From Sphingomonas sp. PL-96 (GTDB taxonomy: Bacteria; Pseudomonadota; Alphaproteobacteria; Sphingomonadales; Sphingomonadaceae): a stretch of 64,000 nucleotides of DNA. Shown piece by piece: positions 54,383 through 64,000 of this stretch. The stretch's first letter is position 1. Every line of letters starts with the position of its first letter. The notes under the pieces are model-generated. The model was not told the DNA's origin and searched no databases. It saw only the letters and a list, made by a program, of their open reading frames with translations. The translations under genes and the position numbers were made by a program. Where the stretch lies: positions 1 to 64,000 of the forward strand of contig NZ_JAJFET010000011.1 of NCBI RefSeq assembly GCF_020707215.1, written 5' to 3'.

Positions 54383-55075
54383 ATGATCGCGGCCCTGATC
54401 CAGAAGCTGACCGGCCGGTCCTATACGATCCGGTCGGGCGACATCGGCTATCTGCTCGCCAAGGGGGCCTGGCCGATGCTGCGCGGCCTGTTGTGGTCAT
54501 GGTTGCGCCTCCGGCGGTCCAACGGCCTTCTACTGGGGCCGCATGTCAGTTTCGTGATGGGAAGGCGTTTGCGCGCGGGGCGGGGTGCCTCGATCGGCGG
54601 CTTTTCCTATGTCGATTGTTCGGCCGAGCACGGCGTCGTGCTGGCCGATCGCGTGACCATCCGCGAGCGCGCCTGGATCCAGGGGCGCAGCGGGCTCAAC
54701 CAGCCTGCCGAGGGGCTGTGGATCGGGAAGGGCAGCTACATCGGGCCCAATGCGGTGCTGGGCATCGGCGGACCGATCCGGATCGGAACCGACGTGCAGA
54801 TCGGCGCCGGGTTCACCGCATCGGCGGAGTCACACGTGGGCGACGCCAACGGCAGCTATGTCACCGGGCACGTCAGCAGGCGCGGGATCCGGATCGGCGA
54901 CCGCTGCTGGATCGGCAACAATGTCTCGGTGCTCGACGGGGTGGAGATCGGCGAGGGCTGTGTGATCGGCGCCGGATCGGTGGTCACCCGCTCGCTGCCG
55001 CCGTTCAGCCTGGCGCTTGGGGTGCCGGCGGCCGTTCGCCGCAGCCTGTTGCCCTCGGGCGGGCAGGGGGGCTGA
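54383..55075 (+). CDS. Hexapeptide-repeat acyltransferase (left-handed beta-helix)
   Basis: 230 residues. Hexapeptide repeats run through the second half: IGKGSYIGPNAVLGIGGPIRIGTDVQIGAG, then IRIGDRCWIGNNVSVLDGVEIGEGCVIGAGSVVTRSLPPFSLALGVPA, the classic WcaF/LacA-type ending. Predicted to O-acetylate a sugar precursor or glycan in the cytosol using acetyl-CoA. I start at ATG 54383 (MIAALIQKLTG). It stands alone on the plus strand between minus-strand genes. Confidence 0.85.
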   Translation: MIAALIQKLTGRSYTIRSGDIGYLLAKGAWPMLRGLLWSWLRLRRSNGLLLGPHVSFVMGRRLRAGRGASIGGFSYVDCSAEHGVVLADRVTIRERAWIQGRSGLNQPAEGLWIGKGSYIGPNAVLGIGGPIRIGTDVQIGAGFTASAESHVGDANGSYVTGHVSRRGIRIGDRCWIGNNVSVLDGVEIGEGCVIGAGSVVTRSLPPFSLALGVPAAVRRSLLPSGGQGG

Positions 55076-55095
55076 CCCTTGCGCCGGTGCCGTGC

Positions 55096-56145
55096 CTAGG
55101 GCGCCTGTACCAGCAGGGCCTGCCAGTCGCCGCTCAAGGGCTGGTCGCGCGTTGCGAGCAGGGCAGGGCGATGCGGCCGATCGTTGCCGAGCGCTGCGAT
55201 CGCATGCTGGATCGTGGCGACCCGGTCGGCCCATGCCGGATGCGAGCGGCTGCGCAGGATGCCGCCGGCGCGCTTCGGCCCGAAATCCTTCCAGAAACGC
55301 ACCGCCACTTGCGGGTCGTAGCCGGCGTTGGCGAGCAGCGAGACCGACAGGATGTCGGCTTCCAGCTCGGTCTGGCGGAAATAGCGCGCGTTGCGTCCAA
55401 AGCCCGACAACATGCCGTAGTCGACGTTCTTCGCTTCCAGGCGCTCGCGATGGCGCAGGATGTTGTGCGCAAGCTCATGGGCGACCACCGCCGCCAGCTG
55501 GTCTTCCGGATAGGTTTCCAGGAAGGGGCTGCCGATCTGCACCATTTCCCCATCGGCCTTGGCCGTCCACTCGGTGCCGATCTCGACCTCGAAGCGGCTG
55601 CGGCAGGCCGGCACCGGGCGCACGGTCTGGGCATAGGCCGCGCCTTCCCTGCGACCGTGCACTTCCAAAGGCGTGTCGGGCGACAGCGCCGCCACCTGGC
55701 CCGCTACCCGCTGGGCCGCGGCGGTGGTGGCTTCCGCTTTCAGATCGGCAGGGGCGAACCGGGCGGTGCCGATGCCGAGCAGCGTATCGTCGGCACGGAT
55801 CCCCGCTTGTGCGGCAGGCGAGCCCTCGATCACCGCTTCCACGCCGACCGGGCCGTCCAGGTGGAAGTAGCGGACAGCAGCCGCACGCAGGTCGCGGGAA
55901 TATTGCTCTGGGGTATGGAGCACGAGCCCCAGGCCCGGTTCCTGCCGGTCGCACAAGGACGCGTTCGCGGTCGCCAGGCGATAGCCGATGCGGGCCAGCA
56001 GGGTGTCGGCGGTACGGATGGCGGGAAACACCGGGTCTGCGGCCGGTGCGGGTGCGCCACACCCGATTGCAAGCGCTGCGCCGATGCACCAACCCAAGCT
56101 TGCGCGGCAACCGCGCCGCACCATCTGCCGACATTCCCTGTTCAT
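55096..56145 (-). CDS. M48 family metallopeptidase with PDZ domain, exported
   Basis: 349 residues. N-terminal signal (SLGWCIGAALAIGCGAPAPAAD; a Cys near residue 29 could make it a lipoprotein, though the lipobox is weak). A PDZ-like region (VGVEAVIEGSPAAQAGIRADDTLLGIG, about 95-125) precedes the zinc protease domain: AAVVAHELAHNILRH (HExxH about 222) and the third ligand in QTELEADILSVSLLANAGYDP (about 258). Periplasmic quality control or processing of envelope proteins is likely. A downstream Met (56124) has a better Shine-Dalgarno. Divergent from the phosphatase gene with 24 bp between the starts. Confidence 0.87.
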   Translation of the reverse strand: MNRECRQMVRRGCRASLGWCIGAALAIGCGAPAPAADPVFPAIRTADTLLARIGYRLATANASLCDRQEPGLGLVLHTPEQYSRDLRAAAVRYFHLDGPVGVEAVIEGSPAAQAGIRADDTLLGIGTARFAPADLKAEATTAAAQRVAGQVAALSPDTPLEVHGRREGAAYAQTVRPVPACRSRFEVEIGTEWTAKADGEMVQIGSPFLETYPEDQLAAVVAHELAHNILRHRERLEAKNVDYGMLSGFGRNARYFRQTELEADILSVSLLANAGYDPQVAVRFWKDFGPKRAGGILRSRSHPAWADRVATIQHAIAALGNDRPHRPALLATRDQPLSGDWQALLVQAP

Positions 56146-56169
56146 GGTAAAGTGCGTAAAGCAGTCGCG

Positions 56170-56955
56170 ATGCTGACGAAACTCCTCTTTCGACGCCAGA
56201 AAACCATGGTGCCGGCCGCCAGCGTGCCGGAGGGCCGCCGGCTCTATGCCATCGGCGACATCCATGGCCGGTTGGATCTGCTCGACGGCCTCTTGGCGCA
56301 GATCGCGCAGGACGAGGCGGCGCGCGGCGGCCCTGCGGGCGAGCTGATCTTCCTGGGCGATCTGGTCGACCGGGGACCGGAGTCCGCCCAGGTGATCGAC
56401 CGGCTGATTGCGCTCAAGGCCGAGCGGCTGGGCGTGCGTGTCCTTCTGGGCAACCATGAGGAGATCTTCCTCGGCGCACTGGCGGGGGATGCAAAGGCGC
56501 TCCGCCTGTTCAGCCGGATCGGCGGCGAGGAGACGATCCTGAGCTATGGCGTCTGCCCGCTGGCCTATGCCCGGGCCGATTATGACGAGCTGCACGGCCT
56601 GCTGGTCGATGCGGTGCCGGCAGCGCATCGCGCGTTCCTCGAAACCTGCGAGGATATGGTAGTGGCGGGCGACTATGTGTTCGTGCACGCCGGCATTCGC
56701 CCGGGCATCCCGCTTGTGGAGCAGCGGCCTGCCGATCTTCGCTGGATTCGCGAAGAGTTTCTTGGCGCCCGCACCCCGCTTGAAAAGCTGGTCGTGCATG
56801 GCCACACCATATCGGAAGAAATCGTCGAGCTGCCGCATCGTATCGGCATCGATACCGGTGCCTATCGCTCTGGAATCCTTACTGCGATGGGATTTGAAGC
56901 GGAAAAACGTTGGGTCCTGCAGGAACAGGGAGCCCGTGTAGCCGTTGCAGCCTAG
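56170..56955 (+). CDS. PPP-family serine/threonine protein phosphatase (metallophosphoesterase)
   Basis: 261 residues. All metal-binding motifs are present: GDIHGRLDLLDGL (about 29), GDLVDRGPES (about 62), GNHEE (about 95), YVFVHAGIRPG (about 175) and VVHGHTISEE (about 207), ending in IDTGAYRSGILTAM. Such bacterial enzymes remove phosphate from proteins or from dinucleoside polyphosphates. Near EPS genes it might counter kinases such as the Wzc-like kinase, but that kinase modifies Tyr, so the link is speculative. ATG 56170; an apparent long upstream frame is an antisense shadow of the M48 gene. Confidence 0.88.
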   Translation: MLTKLLFRRQKTMVPAASVPEGRRLYAIGDIHGRLDLLDGLLAQIAQDEAARGGPAGELIFLGDLVDRGPESAQVIDRLIALKAERLGVRVLLGNHEEIFLGALAGDAKALRLFSRIGGEETILSYGVCPLAYARADYDELHGLLVDAVPAAHRAFLETCEDMVVAGDYVFVHAGIRPGIPLVEQRPADLRWIREEFLGARTPLEKLVVHGHTISEEIVELPHRIGIDTGAYRSGILTAMGFEAEKRWVLQEQGARVAVAA

Positions 56956-57080
56956 TCTCGAGCGTTGCATAAGGCCAACACCAAGCCAGAATCGTATTGC
57001 ACTGCACCAACCGGGTTGTCTCACACCAAGGCGGATGGTATCGGGCAATGGATTTGGATTTAAATAAGGGAGCGTACACT

Positions 57081-57320
57081 ATGCGTATGGGCAAGCTGCT
57101 TACCGCCGTCGTGGCATCGTCGATGATCGCGGCTCCGGCAATGGCCAACGGAGCGGCGTCGCTGTCGGTCGCCAACAATGCCAAGGCTTCGACCTCGGCC
57201 AAGAAGTCGAACGAGCTGGCCGGTGGCGGCATCCTCATCGGCGTTCTCGCTGCTGCTGCCGTGGTCGCGGGCATCTACGTCGCCGTTGACTCGGACGACG
57301 ACGCTCCCAACAGCAACTGA
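57081..57320 (+). CDS. Small secreted or membrane protein
   Basis: 79 residues. Signal peptide (MGKLLTAVVASSMIAAPAMA), a short Ala/Ser/Asn-rich part, one membrane helix (GGILIGVLAAAAVVAGIYVAV, about 50-70) and an acidic tail (DSDDDAPNSN). AAGGGAG lies eight bases before ATG 57081. A strong terminator follows, so it is a monocistronic, probably well-expressed gene. No family known to me. Confidence 0.75.
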   Translation: MRMGKLLTAVVASSMIAAPAMANGAASLSVANNAKASTSAKKSNELAGGGILIGVLAAAAVVAGIYVAVDSDDDAPNSN

Positions 57321-57340
57321 GCTGTCGGAAGTTTAGGAAG

Positions 57341-57369
57341 AATGGCGGCCTTTCGGCCGCCATTTTTTT
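57341..57369 (+). terminator. Rho-independent terminator
   Basis: AATGGCGGCC, loop TTTC, GGCCGCCATT, then a run of seven T (57363-57369). Perfect 10-bp stem ending transcription of the small-protein gene 20 bp upstream. Confidence 0.93.
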
Positions 57370-57469
57370 GCCTGAAGCACATGGCTGTTCCGAGCGTCGG
57401 CCGTGGCGGTGTTCCTGTGCCGACGAAGGGAAATGACGATCGCTTTCTTGTGCCTTTGCGAGTTTCCTG

Positions 57470-57808
57470 ATGGCCGGATTTGAGGCGGCGATGGACCTGC
57501 CCGCCCGCTACCACGCCTGGATCGAATGGATCGGCGACGGCACCGGCCTGCCCGACGCCATTCTGCATATCCATGCAGGCCTAGCCGTGCTGCTGCTGAC
57601 TCGTCTCGTCAGCGGCCGCTCGCTCGGCACCTTTATCCCCTTTACCGCGGTGGTGCTTGCCGAGGCGGCCAATGAGGGGATGGACTATCTGCTGTACGGC
57701 ATGCGCTGGGCGGATACGTTGAGCGACCTCGCCAACACCTTGTTCTGGCCCTTTGTCATCAGCCTGGGCGTGCGGGTGCGCCCGATGGCGCGGCGCGACC
57801 GCAGATAG
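57470..57808 (+). CDS. Hypothetical small membrane protein
   Basis: 112 residues with three hydrophobic segments: AILHIHAGLAVLLLTRLV (about 30-47), LGTFIPFTAVVLAEAANEGMDYLL (about 52-75) and LSDLANTLFWPFVISLGVRV (about 84-103). The arrangement is faintly VanZ-like, but I do not claim that. It is an isolated plus-strand gene between a terminator and convergent pgm. Confidence 0.65.
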   Translation: MAGFEAAMDLPARYHAWIEWIGDGTGLPDAILHIHAGLAVLLLTRLVSGRSLGTFIPFTAVVLAEAANEGMDYLLYGMRWADTLSDLANTLFWPFVISLGVRVRPMARRDRR

Positions 57809-57884
57809 CCCTGCGGCGCCGTCGCGCAGCGCGCGGGCGCCGGCAGGAGAGGGCCCGCTTCCCAGGCCCCCTGCACGCCTGCCT

Positions 57885-57914
57885 GTCTGGATGTCGACAC
57901 GCCGACACCCAGAC
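57885..57914. repeat. Hairpin with TGTCGACA between convergent genes
   Basis: GTCTGG (57885-57890) and CCAGAC (57909-57914) enclose TGTCGACACGCCGACA. It lies between the membrane-protein gene and the pgm stop. It may serve as a bidirectional terminator or as one of the recurrent palindromic sites. Confidence 0.45.
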
Positions 57915-57926
57915 GCCTATGACAGA

Positions 57927-59645
<1,719 letters not shown>

Positions 59646-59652
59646 TCAGGAG

Positions 59653-59690
59653 GGATGGCTACATGTCGGAGTGTCGACATGTAGCCATCC
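59653..59690. repeat. 16-bp perfect inverted repeat containing TGTCGACA
   Basis: GGATGGCTACATGTCG (59653-59668), loop GAGTGT, CGACATGTAGCCATCC (59675-59690). It lies between the minus-strand glycosyltransferase (stop 59708) and pgm (start 59552). No T tract follows on the minus strand, so a factor-independent terminator is doubtful; a protein-binding site is possible. Confidence 0.6.
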
Positions 59691-59707
59691 TTGCCGCCCC
59701 TGCAAGC

Positions 59708-61225
59708 TCATCCGGCTAGGCCGCCCACCCCCGCGACCGCGTCCATCTCGCCGCCGGCCTGGTACGGATCGGCCGTCCAGCGATCATCCTTGCGATAGTG
59801 ACGCATCAGATCCTCGACATGCTCGTCCATGGAGAAGACATTCATGTCGCGGTCCCAGAACTCGTTGAGTTCGAGCTCCCGCCGGCTGATCCGGCAGACC
59901 TGGTCGACAAAGGCGTCGTGCTCGCCTGACTTGAAGATAAACTTCGGGTTGTGCGCGATCTCCTGGGCGCCGCCGCGATCAGACGTCAGGATGGGAATGC
60001 CGCGCGACACCAGCTCGATGGCCGTTTGCGGAAGATTGTCTTCCCACAGCACAGGGATAAGGCCCAGGTTCACGCCGCTCAGAACCATATCCAGGTTGGA
60101 ATGGGTGTAGCCGTCGAAATAGCGCAGCGCCTTGAACCGAGGTGCAAGGTTTTCCATCCGTGCCCGTCGCTCCGGAAACGTGTTCTTGGCCGCAATTGTC
60201 ACGGTCACTTCGGCAGCGACGTCTGCCGGGATCTTTTCCAGGCATTCGAGCAGGAAGTTGAAGCCCTTGTCGGTCCCCATGTAGCCGATATAGCCGAGAT
60301 GTAGACCCGAACCGATGTCGCGGATCTTGGTGCTGGTGAGATAGGTGCTTTTGTGCGCCGTGCCGATATAGGACACCGATACCTTGTGCGCCGGAACGCC
60401 GCGGTCGATGATGACCTGCCCCGTTCGTTTCGAAACCGCCAGAACCCGGTCGAACACGTCCTCGAACAAGGCAATGTTGCTTTTCCGGAAATCGGCATAG
60501 GAGGCGGAGGACGCGCCGCTCTGGCTGCTGCTCAGGGCAGCGCTGGTGGGCGCTTCGATCACGTCCGCCTTTTGCCGCACCTTCAGGAGAAGGCGGCGGC
60601 CCCGCTTCGCCAGCGACACCAGGGGGGAGACGATGGCCATCGCCCGCGGATAGGATTCCTCGAGCGCCATTAGCCTGCGCCGCGCGCGGATATAATTGGG
60701 GTCGAAGATCGGCGCGAGGCACATGGTGCAGCCGACACCGTCGCGATAGTCCGTGCAGACCACGCGGTCCTGGTACCACAGGCTGACCCTAGGGCAGACA
60801 GGATGATAGTTGTGCACCGAGTACACAATCTGCGCGTCCGGAAACACCTGCCGCAAAGTGACAAAGAAGGACTTGGTCAGCCCTTCGATGTTCTGGAAAT
60901 GAAAGACGTCGATCTTCCCGTATTTCTCCGCCAGCAGGGCGGGGATGAAATCGAGATCCTTGCTCGTCAGATAGATGTCGGGATCGCCGAAACTATAGGC
61001 TGCCGGTGCTAGCACGGGCGAGTTGATCACGACCGCGCGGTGGTACGCGTCCTCGCTGAACTCGACGCGCGGCTCGCGCTGCCGGGGCGAGTAGCGATCG
61101 CCCGAGCTCAGGAGGATCACGTCGTGATCCTTGACCAGCGCCTTGGCTAGGTTGTTCAGATAGACGCCAACGCCGCCGGCTCCGGGCTCTTCGGGTTGCA
61201 CGAAGTTGTAAAGCAGTACTCGCAT
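59708..61225 (-). CDS. Glycosyltransferase family 4, long form
   Basis: 505 residues. MRVLLYNFVQPEEPGAGGVGVYLNNLAKAL, FHFQNIEGLTKSFFVTLRQVFPDAQIVYSVHNYHPVCPRVSLWYQDRVVCTDYRDGVGCTMC form the acceptor domain with a Cys-rich insertion. The donor domain has YIGYMGTDKGFNFLLECLEKI and GLIPVLWEDNLPQTAIELVSRGIPILTSDRGGAQEIA. It is longer than usual because of a loop around residues 185-250. 24 bp downstream of the GT2 gene on the same strand, so probably co-transcribed. Confidence 0.87.
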   Translation of the reverse strand: MRVLLYNFVQPEEPGAGGVGVYLNNLAKALVKDHDVILLSSGDRYSPRQREPRVEFSEDAYHRAVVINSPVLAPAAYSFGDPDIYLTSKDLDFIPALLAEKYGKIDVFHFQNIEGLTKSFFVTLRQVFPDAQIVYSVHNYHPVCPRVSLWYQDRVVCTDYRDGVGCTMCLAPIFDPNYIRARRRLMALEESYPRAMAIVSPLVSLAKRGRRLLLKVRQKADVIEAPTSAALSSSQSGASSASYADFRKSNIALFEDVFDRVLAVSKRTGQVIIDRGVPAHKVSVSYIGTAHKSTYLTSTKIRDIGSGLHLGYIGYMGTDKGFNFLLECLEKIPADVAAEVTVTIAAKNTFPERRARMENLAPRFKALRYFDGYTHSNLDMVLSGVNLGLIPVLWEDNLPQTAIELVSRGIPILTSDRGGAQEIAHNPKFIFKSGEHDAFVDQVCRISRRELELNEFWDRDMNVFSMDEHVEDLMRHYRKDDRWTADPYQAGGEMDAVAGVGGLAG

Positions 61226-61248
61226 TGCATCTCGCCGCTGAGAGGAAT

Positions 61249-62331
61249 TCAGGATTTCGTTGCCACCGGGGCTTCGGTGGTCTTTCCGCTTCCGCTCGCG
61301 GAAACGGCGCCAAGCAGGCCTTTAGGAGCGATCAGGCAGCCCAGATCCACAAGCGCTGCCTTGCGCCCGAACGTCCACCGTGTGTCATTCGCATAGGCGC
61401 CGTCGCGATGCAGCGCGCGCCACGCGTTCAACCGACCGATCATGCTTGGGCTGTCGTAGATCGCAGCCCGTAGCTGCGCATGGGTGGCGAACGTCTCGTA
61501 CCGGGCAATCGCCACGCGTGCCCTTTGCCGCCATGTCTCGTCGAGCCGGTCGGAGGCGCGCGCCAGAATGGATGCCCGGGCTTTGGCCGCGACGGTGAGA
61601 CTGGCGAAGTCCTTTGCCCGGATGTTGACCCAGTTTGCCACCTTCCCGCGCCAGTTCCGGGCAGGGCCGGCAAAGCCATAGGTGTTGTTGCCATGCTGCC
61701 GATAGCCGGCAAGCGGCTCGTCGATATAGGCCACTGTCCCGAACGCCGATGCGAGAAAGAAGAGCCACTGGTCGTGTGCCATCTTGTGTTGCAGCTGCAG
61801 ATTGTCGACCGACAATTCCCAGAACTCGGAAAAGTCCAGCAACCGCCGGCGGACCATCATGGCAAACCCATAGGGATTCAGCATGGGGTTGGTGGAGGAG
61901 GGTAGGTTCCTGTCGAGCAGGGGATAGATATGGGCCAGCCCTAGGCGTTCGCCGGCGCTGTCGATCAGCCATGCTTCATGATAGCACAGCAGCACCTCCG
62001 GGTCCGTGAACGGCGCCGATACCCGTTCTAGCTTGTGCGCTTCCCAGATGTCGTCTTGGTCGCAAAGCGCGATCAGCTCCGACGTGCACAGCTCAAGGGC
62101 GTGCATGAAGTTGGCACGGAACCCCAGGCGAACCGGGTTTTCATGAACATGGACGGGGAAGGGGGCCGTCCGGGCGAACGCGCGCACGACGGCGATCGTG
62201 TCGTCGGTTGACCCATCGTCGGTTACGACGAGCTCGGCCGGCAGCACCGTCTGGGCGGCGATGCTGTCGAGCTGCTCGCGAAGGAAGCGCGCACCATTAT
62301 AGGTCGCCATCGCGACCGAGATCGGGATCAA
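61249..62331 (-). CDS. Glycosyltransferase family 2
   Basis: 360 residues. PISVAMATYNGARFLREQLDSIAAQTVLPAELVVTDDGSTDDT begins the GT-A fold. ELIALCDQDDIWEAHKLE holds the metal-binding motif, and the later HDQWLFFLASAFG is the usual acceptor-side motif of rhamnosyltransferase-like GT2 enzymes. I propose a TTG start at 62331 because AAAGGAG precedes it by seven bases; the frame is open to 62667, but the extra 112 residues look random. Given the rml genes, L-rhamnose is a plausible donor. Confidence 0.82.
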   Translation of the reverse strand: MIPISVAMATYNGARFLREQLDSIAAQTVLPAELVVTDDGSTDDTIAVVRAFARTAPFPVHVHENPVRLGFRANFMHALELCTSELIALCDQDDIWEAHKLERVSAPFTDPEVLLCYHEAWLIDSAGERLGLAHIYPLLDRNLPSSTNPMLNPYGFAMMVRRRLLDFSEFWELSVDNLQLQHKMAHDQWLFFLASAFGTVAYIDEPLAGYRQHGNNTYGFAGPARNWRGKVANWVNIRAKDFASLTVAAKARASILARASDRLDETWRQRARVAIARYETFATHAQLRAAIYDSPSMIGRLNAWRALHRDGAYANDTRWTFGRKAALVDLGCLIAPKGLLGAVSASGSGKTTEAPVATKS

Positions 62332-62816
62332 GCCATGGCTCCTTTGCCCTGTCTCCGCGACAGGAACGTTCCGCAAGGAGAGGGACGCGCGGTTCCAGCG
62401 CCCCTGGGGCAAGGCTCGGGCAGGGGCAGATCCATAGTCGTCACGAAAATCCGAATTCGGGGAGCCGCTAGAGACTTGATCATGAGTAACCGAGCACTGG
62501 ACACGGACCAAGCCGTCGCGCAACGGACGCGCTCGGGAGCACTCCCGAAGCAAAGCCGCCACCGAGGCTGGCGCTAGAGCATTTGCCCCGGCGCGCAAAG
62601 CAAAAGCACAGGTTGCATGGCCGATCCCGTGTTCGCAGCGCTCGTGCGCGGCAAGGATGAACTGCAAGAGGGCCGATCCGTGCTGCCAGCGTGGCTTGTG
62701 GCAGGTTGCCGAGCTCCAGCATTCTACTTAAGAGCGCCCGGAGCCGCCGGACCCAGGCGGTCCGTCACGAGAGCCGATAGATTGCCGATCCTCCGCTTCG
62801 CCGTAGGCGTTATGTG
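62332..62816. other. Gap between divergent glycosyltransferase genes
   Basis: 485 bp. It must contain promoters for the two divergent genes, but I cannot place boxes with confidence. One small hairpin (CTGTC, TCCGC, GACAG near 62348-62362) lies in the leader of the minus-strand gene. No gene supported. Confidence 0.35.
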
Positions 62817-63704
62817 ATGCCGATGCTCACCGATCCTGCCCTTATTGGGCCGCGCCGGATTGTCCGGCGACTTGGGGGTGCGGAGGCGCCGCGTTTCTCG
62901 ATCTGCACCATGGTGACGCGCTGGGACGAGTATGAGGGCTGTGCGGCATCCTTGCGTCAGCGCGGCTTTGACGAGAGTTGCTGCGAATATCTGGTCATCG
63001 ACAACAGCAGTGCGAACGTCGCCGATGCCTATGTCGCGACCAACGAGTTCCTCCAGTCGGCGCGGGGCGACTACATCATCCTGTGTCACCAGGACATCGT
63101 CCTGCGCGACAGCGGGCGCGCGGAACTCGATCAGGCACTAGCGACCCTTGATGCGCTGGATCCCAAATGGGGCCTGTGCGGCAATGCCGGCCACACCGAC
63201 GACGGATGGCCGGCCATCTGCATCTCCCACCCTCATGGCGATCCCGAAATTGCGGGCGGGCCCTTTCCTAGCCGCGTCGTCAGCCTGGACGAGAATTTCA
63301 TCGTCGCGCGGCGTGTCGCCAATCTGGCGGTGTCGAGCGATCTCACCGGTTTCCATCACTACGGCCCCGATCTGTGCATCGTTGCCGATATTCTGGGATG
63401 GAATTGTTACGTGATCGACTTCCTCCTTCGCCATAACAGCGGGGGAACGCTGGACGCAGGCTACCAACGCTCGCGCCACGCGATCACGGAGAAGTACCGT
63501 CGCGCGCTTCGCCCGCGCTGGGTCCATCTCATTACCCGCCATCCCTTCCACATTTCAGGAAATGGGCAGGTCAATTTCGCCGCCCGGGCCATCCGGCGCT
63601 TGAAGCTGAAGCTGCGGCTTGCGCCCAGCAACGCCGATCTGGACAATCCGGCCAAGCGGCAACGACGGGATGCCCGACGCGCCAAGGCCAACCGCGCGGG
63701 CTGA
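62817..63704 (+). CDS. Glycosyltransferase-like protein (GT2 fold)
   Basis: 295 residues. RFSICTMVTRWDEYEGCAASLRQRGFDESCCEYLVIDNSSANVADAYVATNEFLQSARGDYIILCHQDIVLRD follows the GT-A pattern, with HQD in place of DxD. TDDGWPAICISHPHGDPEI and VSLDENFIVARRVANLAVSSDLTGFHHYGPDLCIVADILGWNCYVIDFLLRHNSGGT are the catalytic and acceptor parts. The C-terminus is Arg/Lys-rich. ATG 62817 used; GTG 62814 and ATG 62823 are alternatives. The HQD variant is a known type in EPS loci, so it may be active. Confidence 0.78.
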   Translation: MPMLTDPALIGPRRIVRRLGGAEAPRFSICTMVTRWDEYEGCAASLRQRGFDESCCEYLVIDNSSANVADAYVATNEFLQSARGDYIILCHQDIVLRDSGRAELDQALATLDALDPKWGLCGNAGHTDDGWPAICISHPHGDPEIAGGPFPSRVVSLDENFIVARRVANLAVSSDLTGFHHYGPDLCIVADILGWNCYVIDFLLRHNSGGTLDAGYQRSRHAITEKYRRALRPRWVHLITRHPFHISGNGQVNFAARAIRRLKLKLRLAPSNADLDNPAKRQRRDARRAKANRAG

Positions 63705-63788
63705 AGCATTGCTGGTTGCCCGGCATAGGCGTGCTGCCTAAGCGTGCCCGCACGCGCCTGACGTCCGGGTAGCCCAATCGGAAGAGCG

Positions 63789-64000
63789 ATGGATCTCGAG
63801 GAATATTGGCAGGACCTGTCGTCGTCCGATGGCCTGAAAGCGCGCTCGGTACGAGGTGCTTCGATCACCGCGCTGGTGCAGGTGCCAAAGGTAGTGCTGA
63901 TGCTCGCCTCGCAGCTGCTGCTCGCCCGGCTGCTGCTGCCCGAAGACTTCGGCCTGGTCGCGATGGTGACGCCGGTGATCGGCTTCGTCCAGGTGCTGGC
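63789..64000 (+). CDS. Flippase / lipopolysaccharide biosynthesis protein, N-terminus only
   Basis: The gene starts at ATG 63789 and runs off the right edge. The visible 70 residues read MDLEEYWQDLSSSDGLKARSVRGASITA, then the membrane segments LVQVPKVVLMLASQLLLARLLLPEDFGLVAMVTPVIGFVQVL. This matches the start of Wzx/MATE-like polysaccharide flippases (LLLPEDFGLVAM is a common signature). It would be the second flippase in the window, after 15987. Confidence 0.75.
   Translation, partial: MDLEEYWQDLSSSDGLKARSVRGASITALVQVPKVVLMLASQLLLARLLLPEDFGLVAMVTPVIGFVQVL

Noticed and set aside
54328-56169. Very long plus-strand frame leading into the phosphatase gene
   Set aside because: The upstream part is Arg/Gly/Ala-rich and lies across the acyltransferase (other frame) and antisense to the M48 gene; only the part from 56170 is a real protein.

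Overview
This GC-rich window reads as a stretch of a plasmid from an alphaproteobacterium, most likely a sphingomonad. The evidence is an iteron-regulated RepA (RPA-type) replicon, an IncP-like mobilisation region (traK-oriT-traJ-traI), a ParA/ribbon-helix-helix partition pair, and exopolysaccharide (EPS) genes in the style of the Sphingomonas sphingan systems. No T4SS genes are visible, so the element looks mobilisable, or its transfer genes lie outside the window. Species assignment is inference.

Layout. 1-2.9 kb: the end of an EPS polymerase-like gene and a priming glycosylphosphotransferase. 3.2-8.6 kb: mobilisation genes with an oriT, then a scar zone with a helicase relic, a resolvase tail, a histidine phosphatase and a degenerate TraA-like relaxase tail. 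8.7-28.4 kb: EPS locus I, with nucleotide-sugar enzymes, a secreted beta-helix protein, EpsG- and O-antigen-ligase-type polymerases, a flippase, several glycosyltransferases, an epimerase/sugar-transferase fusion, the Wza/Wzc export pair and two accessory exported proteins. 28.4-30.5 kb: accessory cargo, with a VapC relic, a serine recombinase and a RES/Xre toxin-antitoxin pair. 30.5-33.6 kb: a folate-independent methionine synthase unit (mesX-mesD plus a flavin reductase) downstream of a cobalamin riboswitch and an AT-rich palindrome. 34-37 kb: an HNH nuclease, repA, 32-bp-spaced iterons and a winged-helix protein. 37.2-44.9 kb: galactofuranose genes (glf, glycosyltransferase, GH43), acyltransferases and a lipoprotein esterase. 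45-46 kb: partition genes. 46.2-50.7 kb: rmlC-rmlB-galE-rmlD-rmlA. 50.8-64 kb: more EPS genes (SGNH lipoproteins, glycosyltransferases, a hexapeptide acyltransferase, phosphoglucomutase, a flippase at the right edge), an M48 protease, a PPP-type phosphatase and a small membrane protein.

Together the genes can supply dTDP-L-rhamnose, UDP-galactose/UDP-galactofuranose and uronic or amino-sugar nucleotides. They can then prime, assemble, flip, polymerise, acylate and export one or more heteropolysaccharides. Two priming transferases, three polymerase-like proteins and two flippases suggest more than one glycan. The most interesting non-EPS item is the B12-riboswitch-controlled mesXD unit. The most interesting unexplained pattern is a set of six TGTCGACA palindromes between 45.3 and 59.7 kb, around the partition genes.
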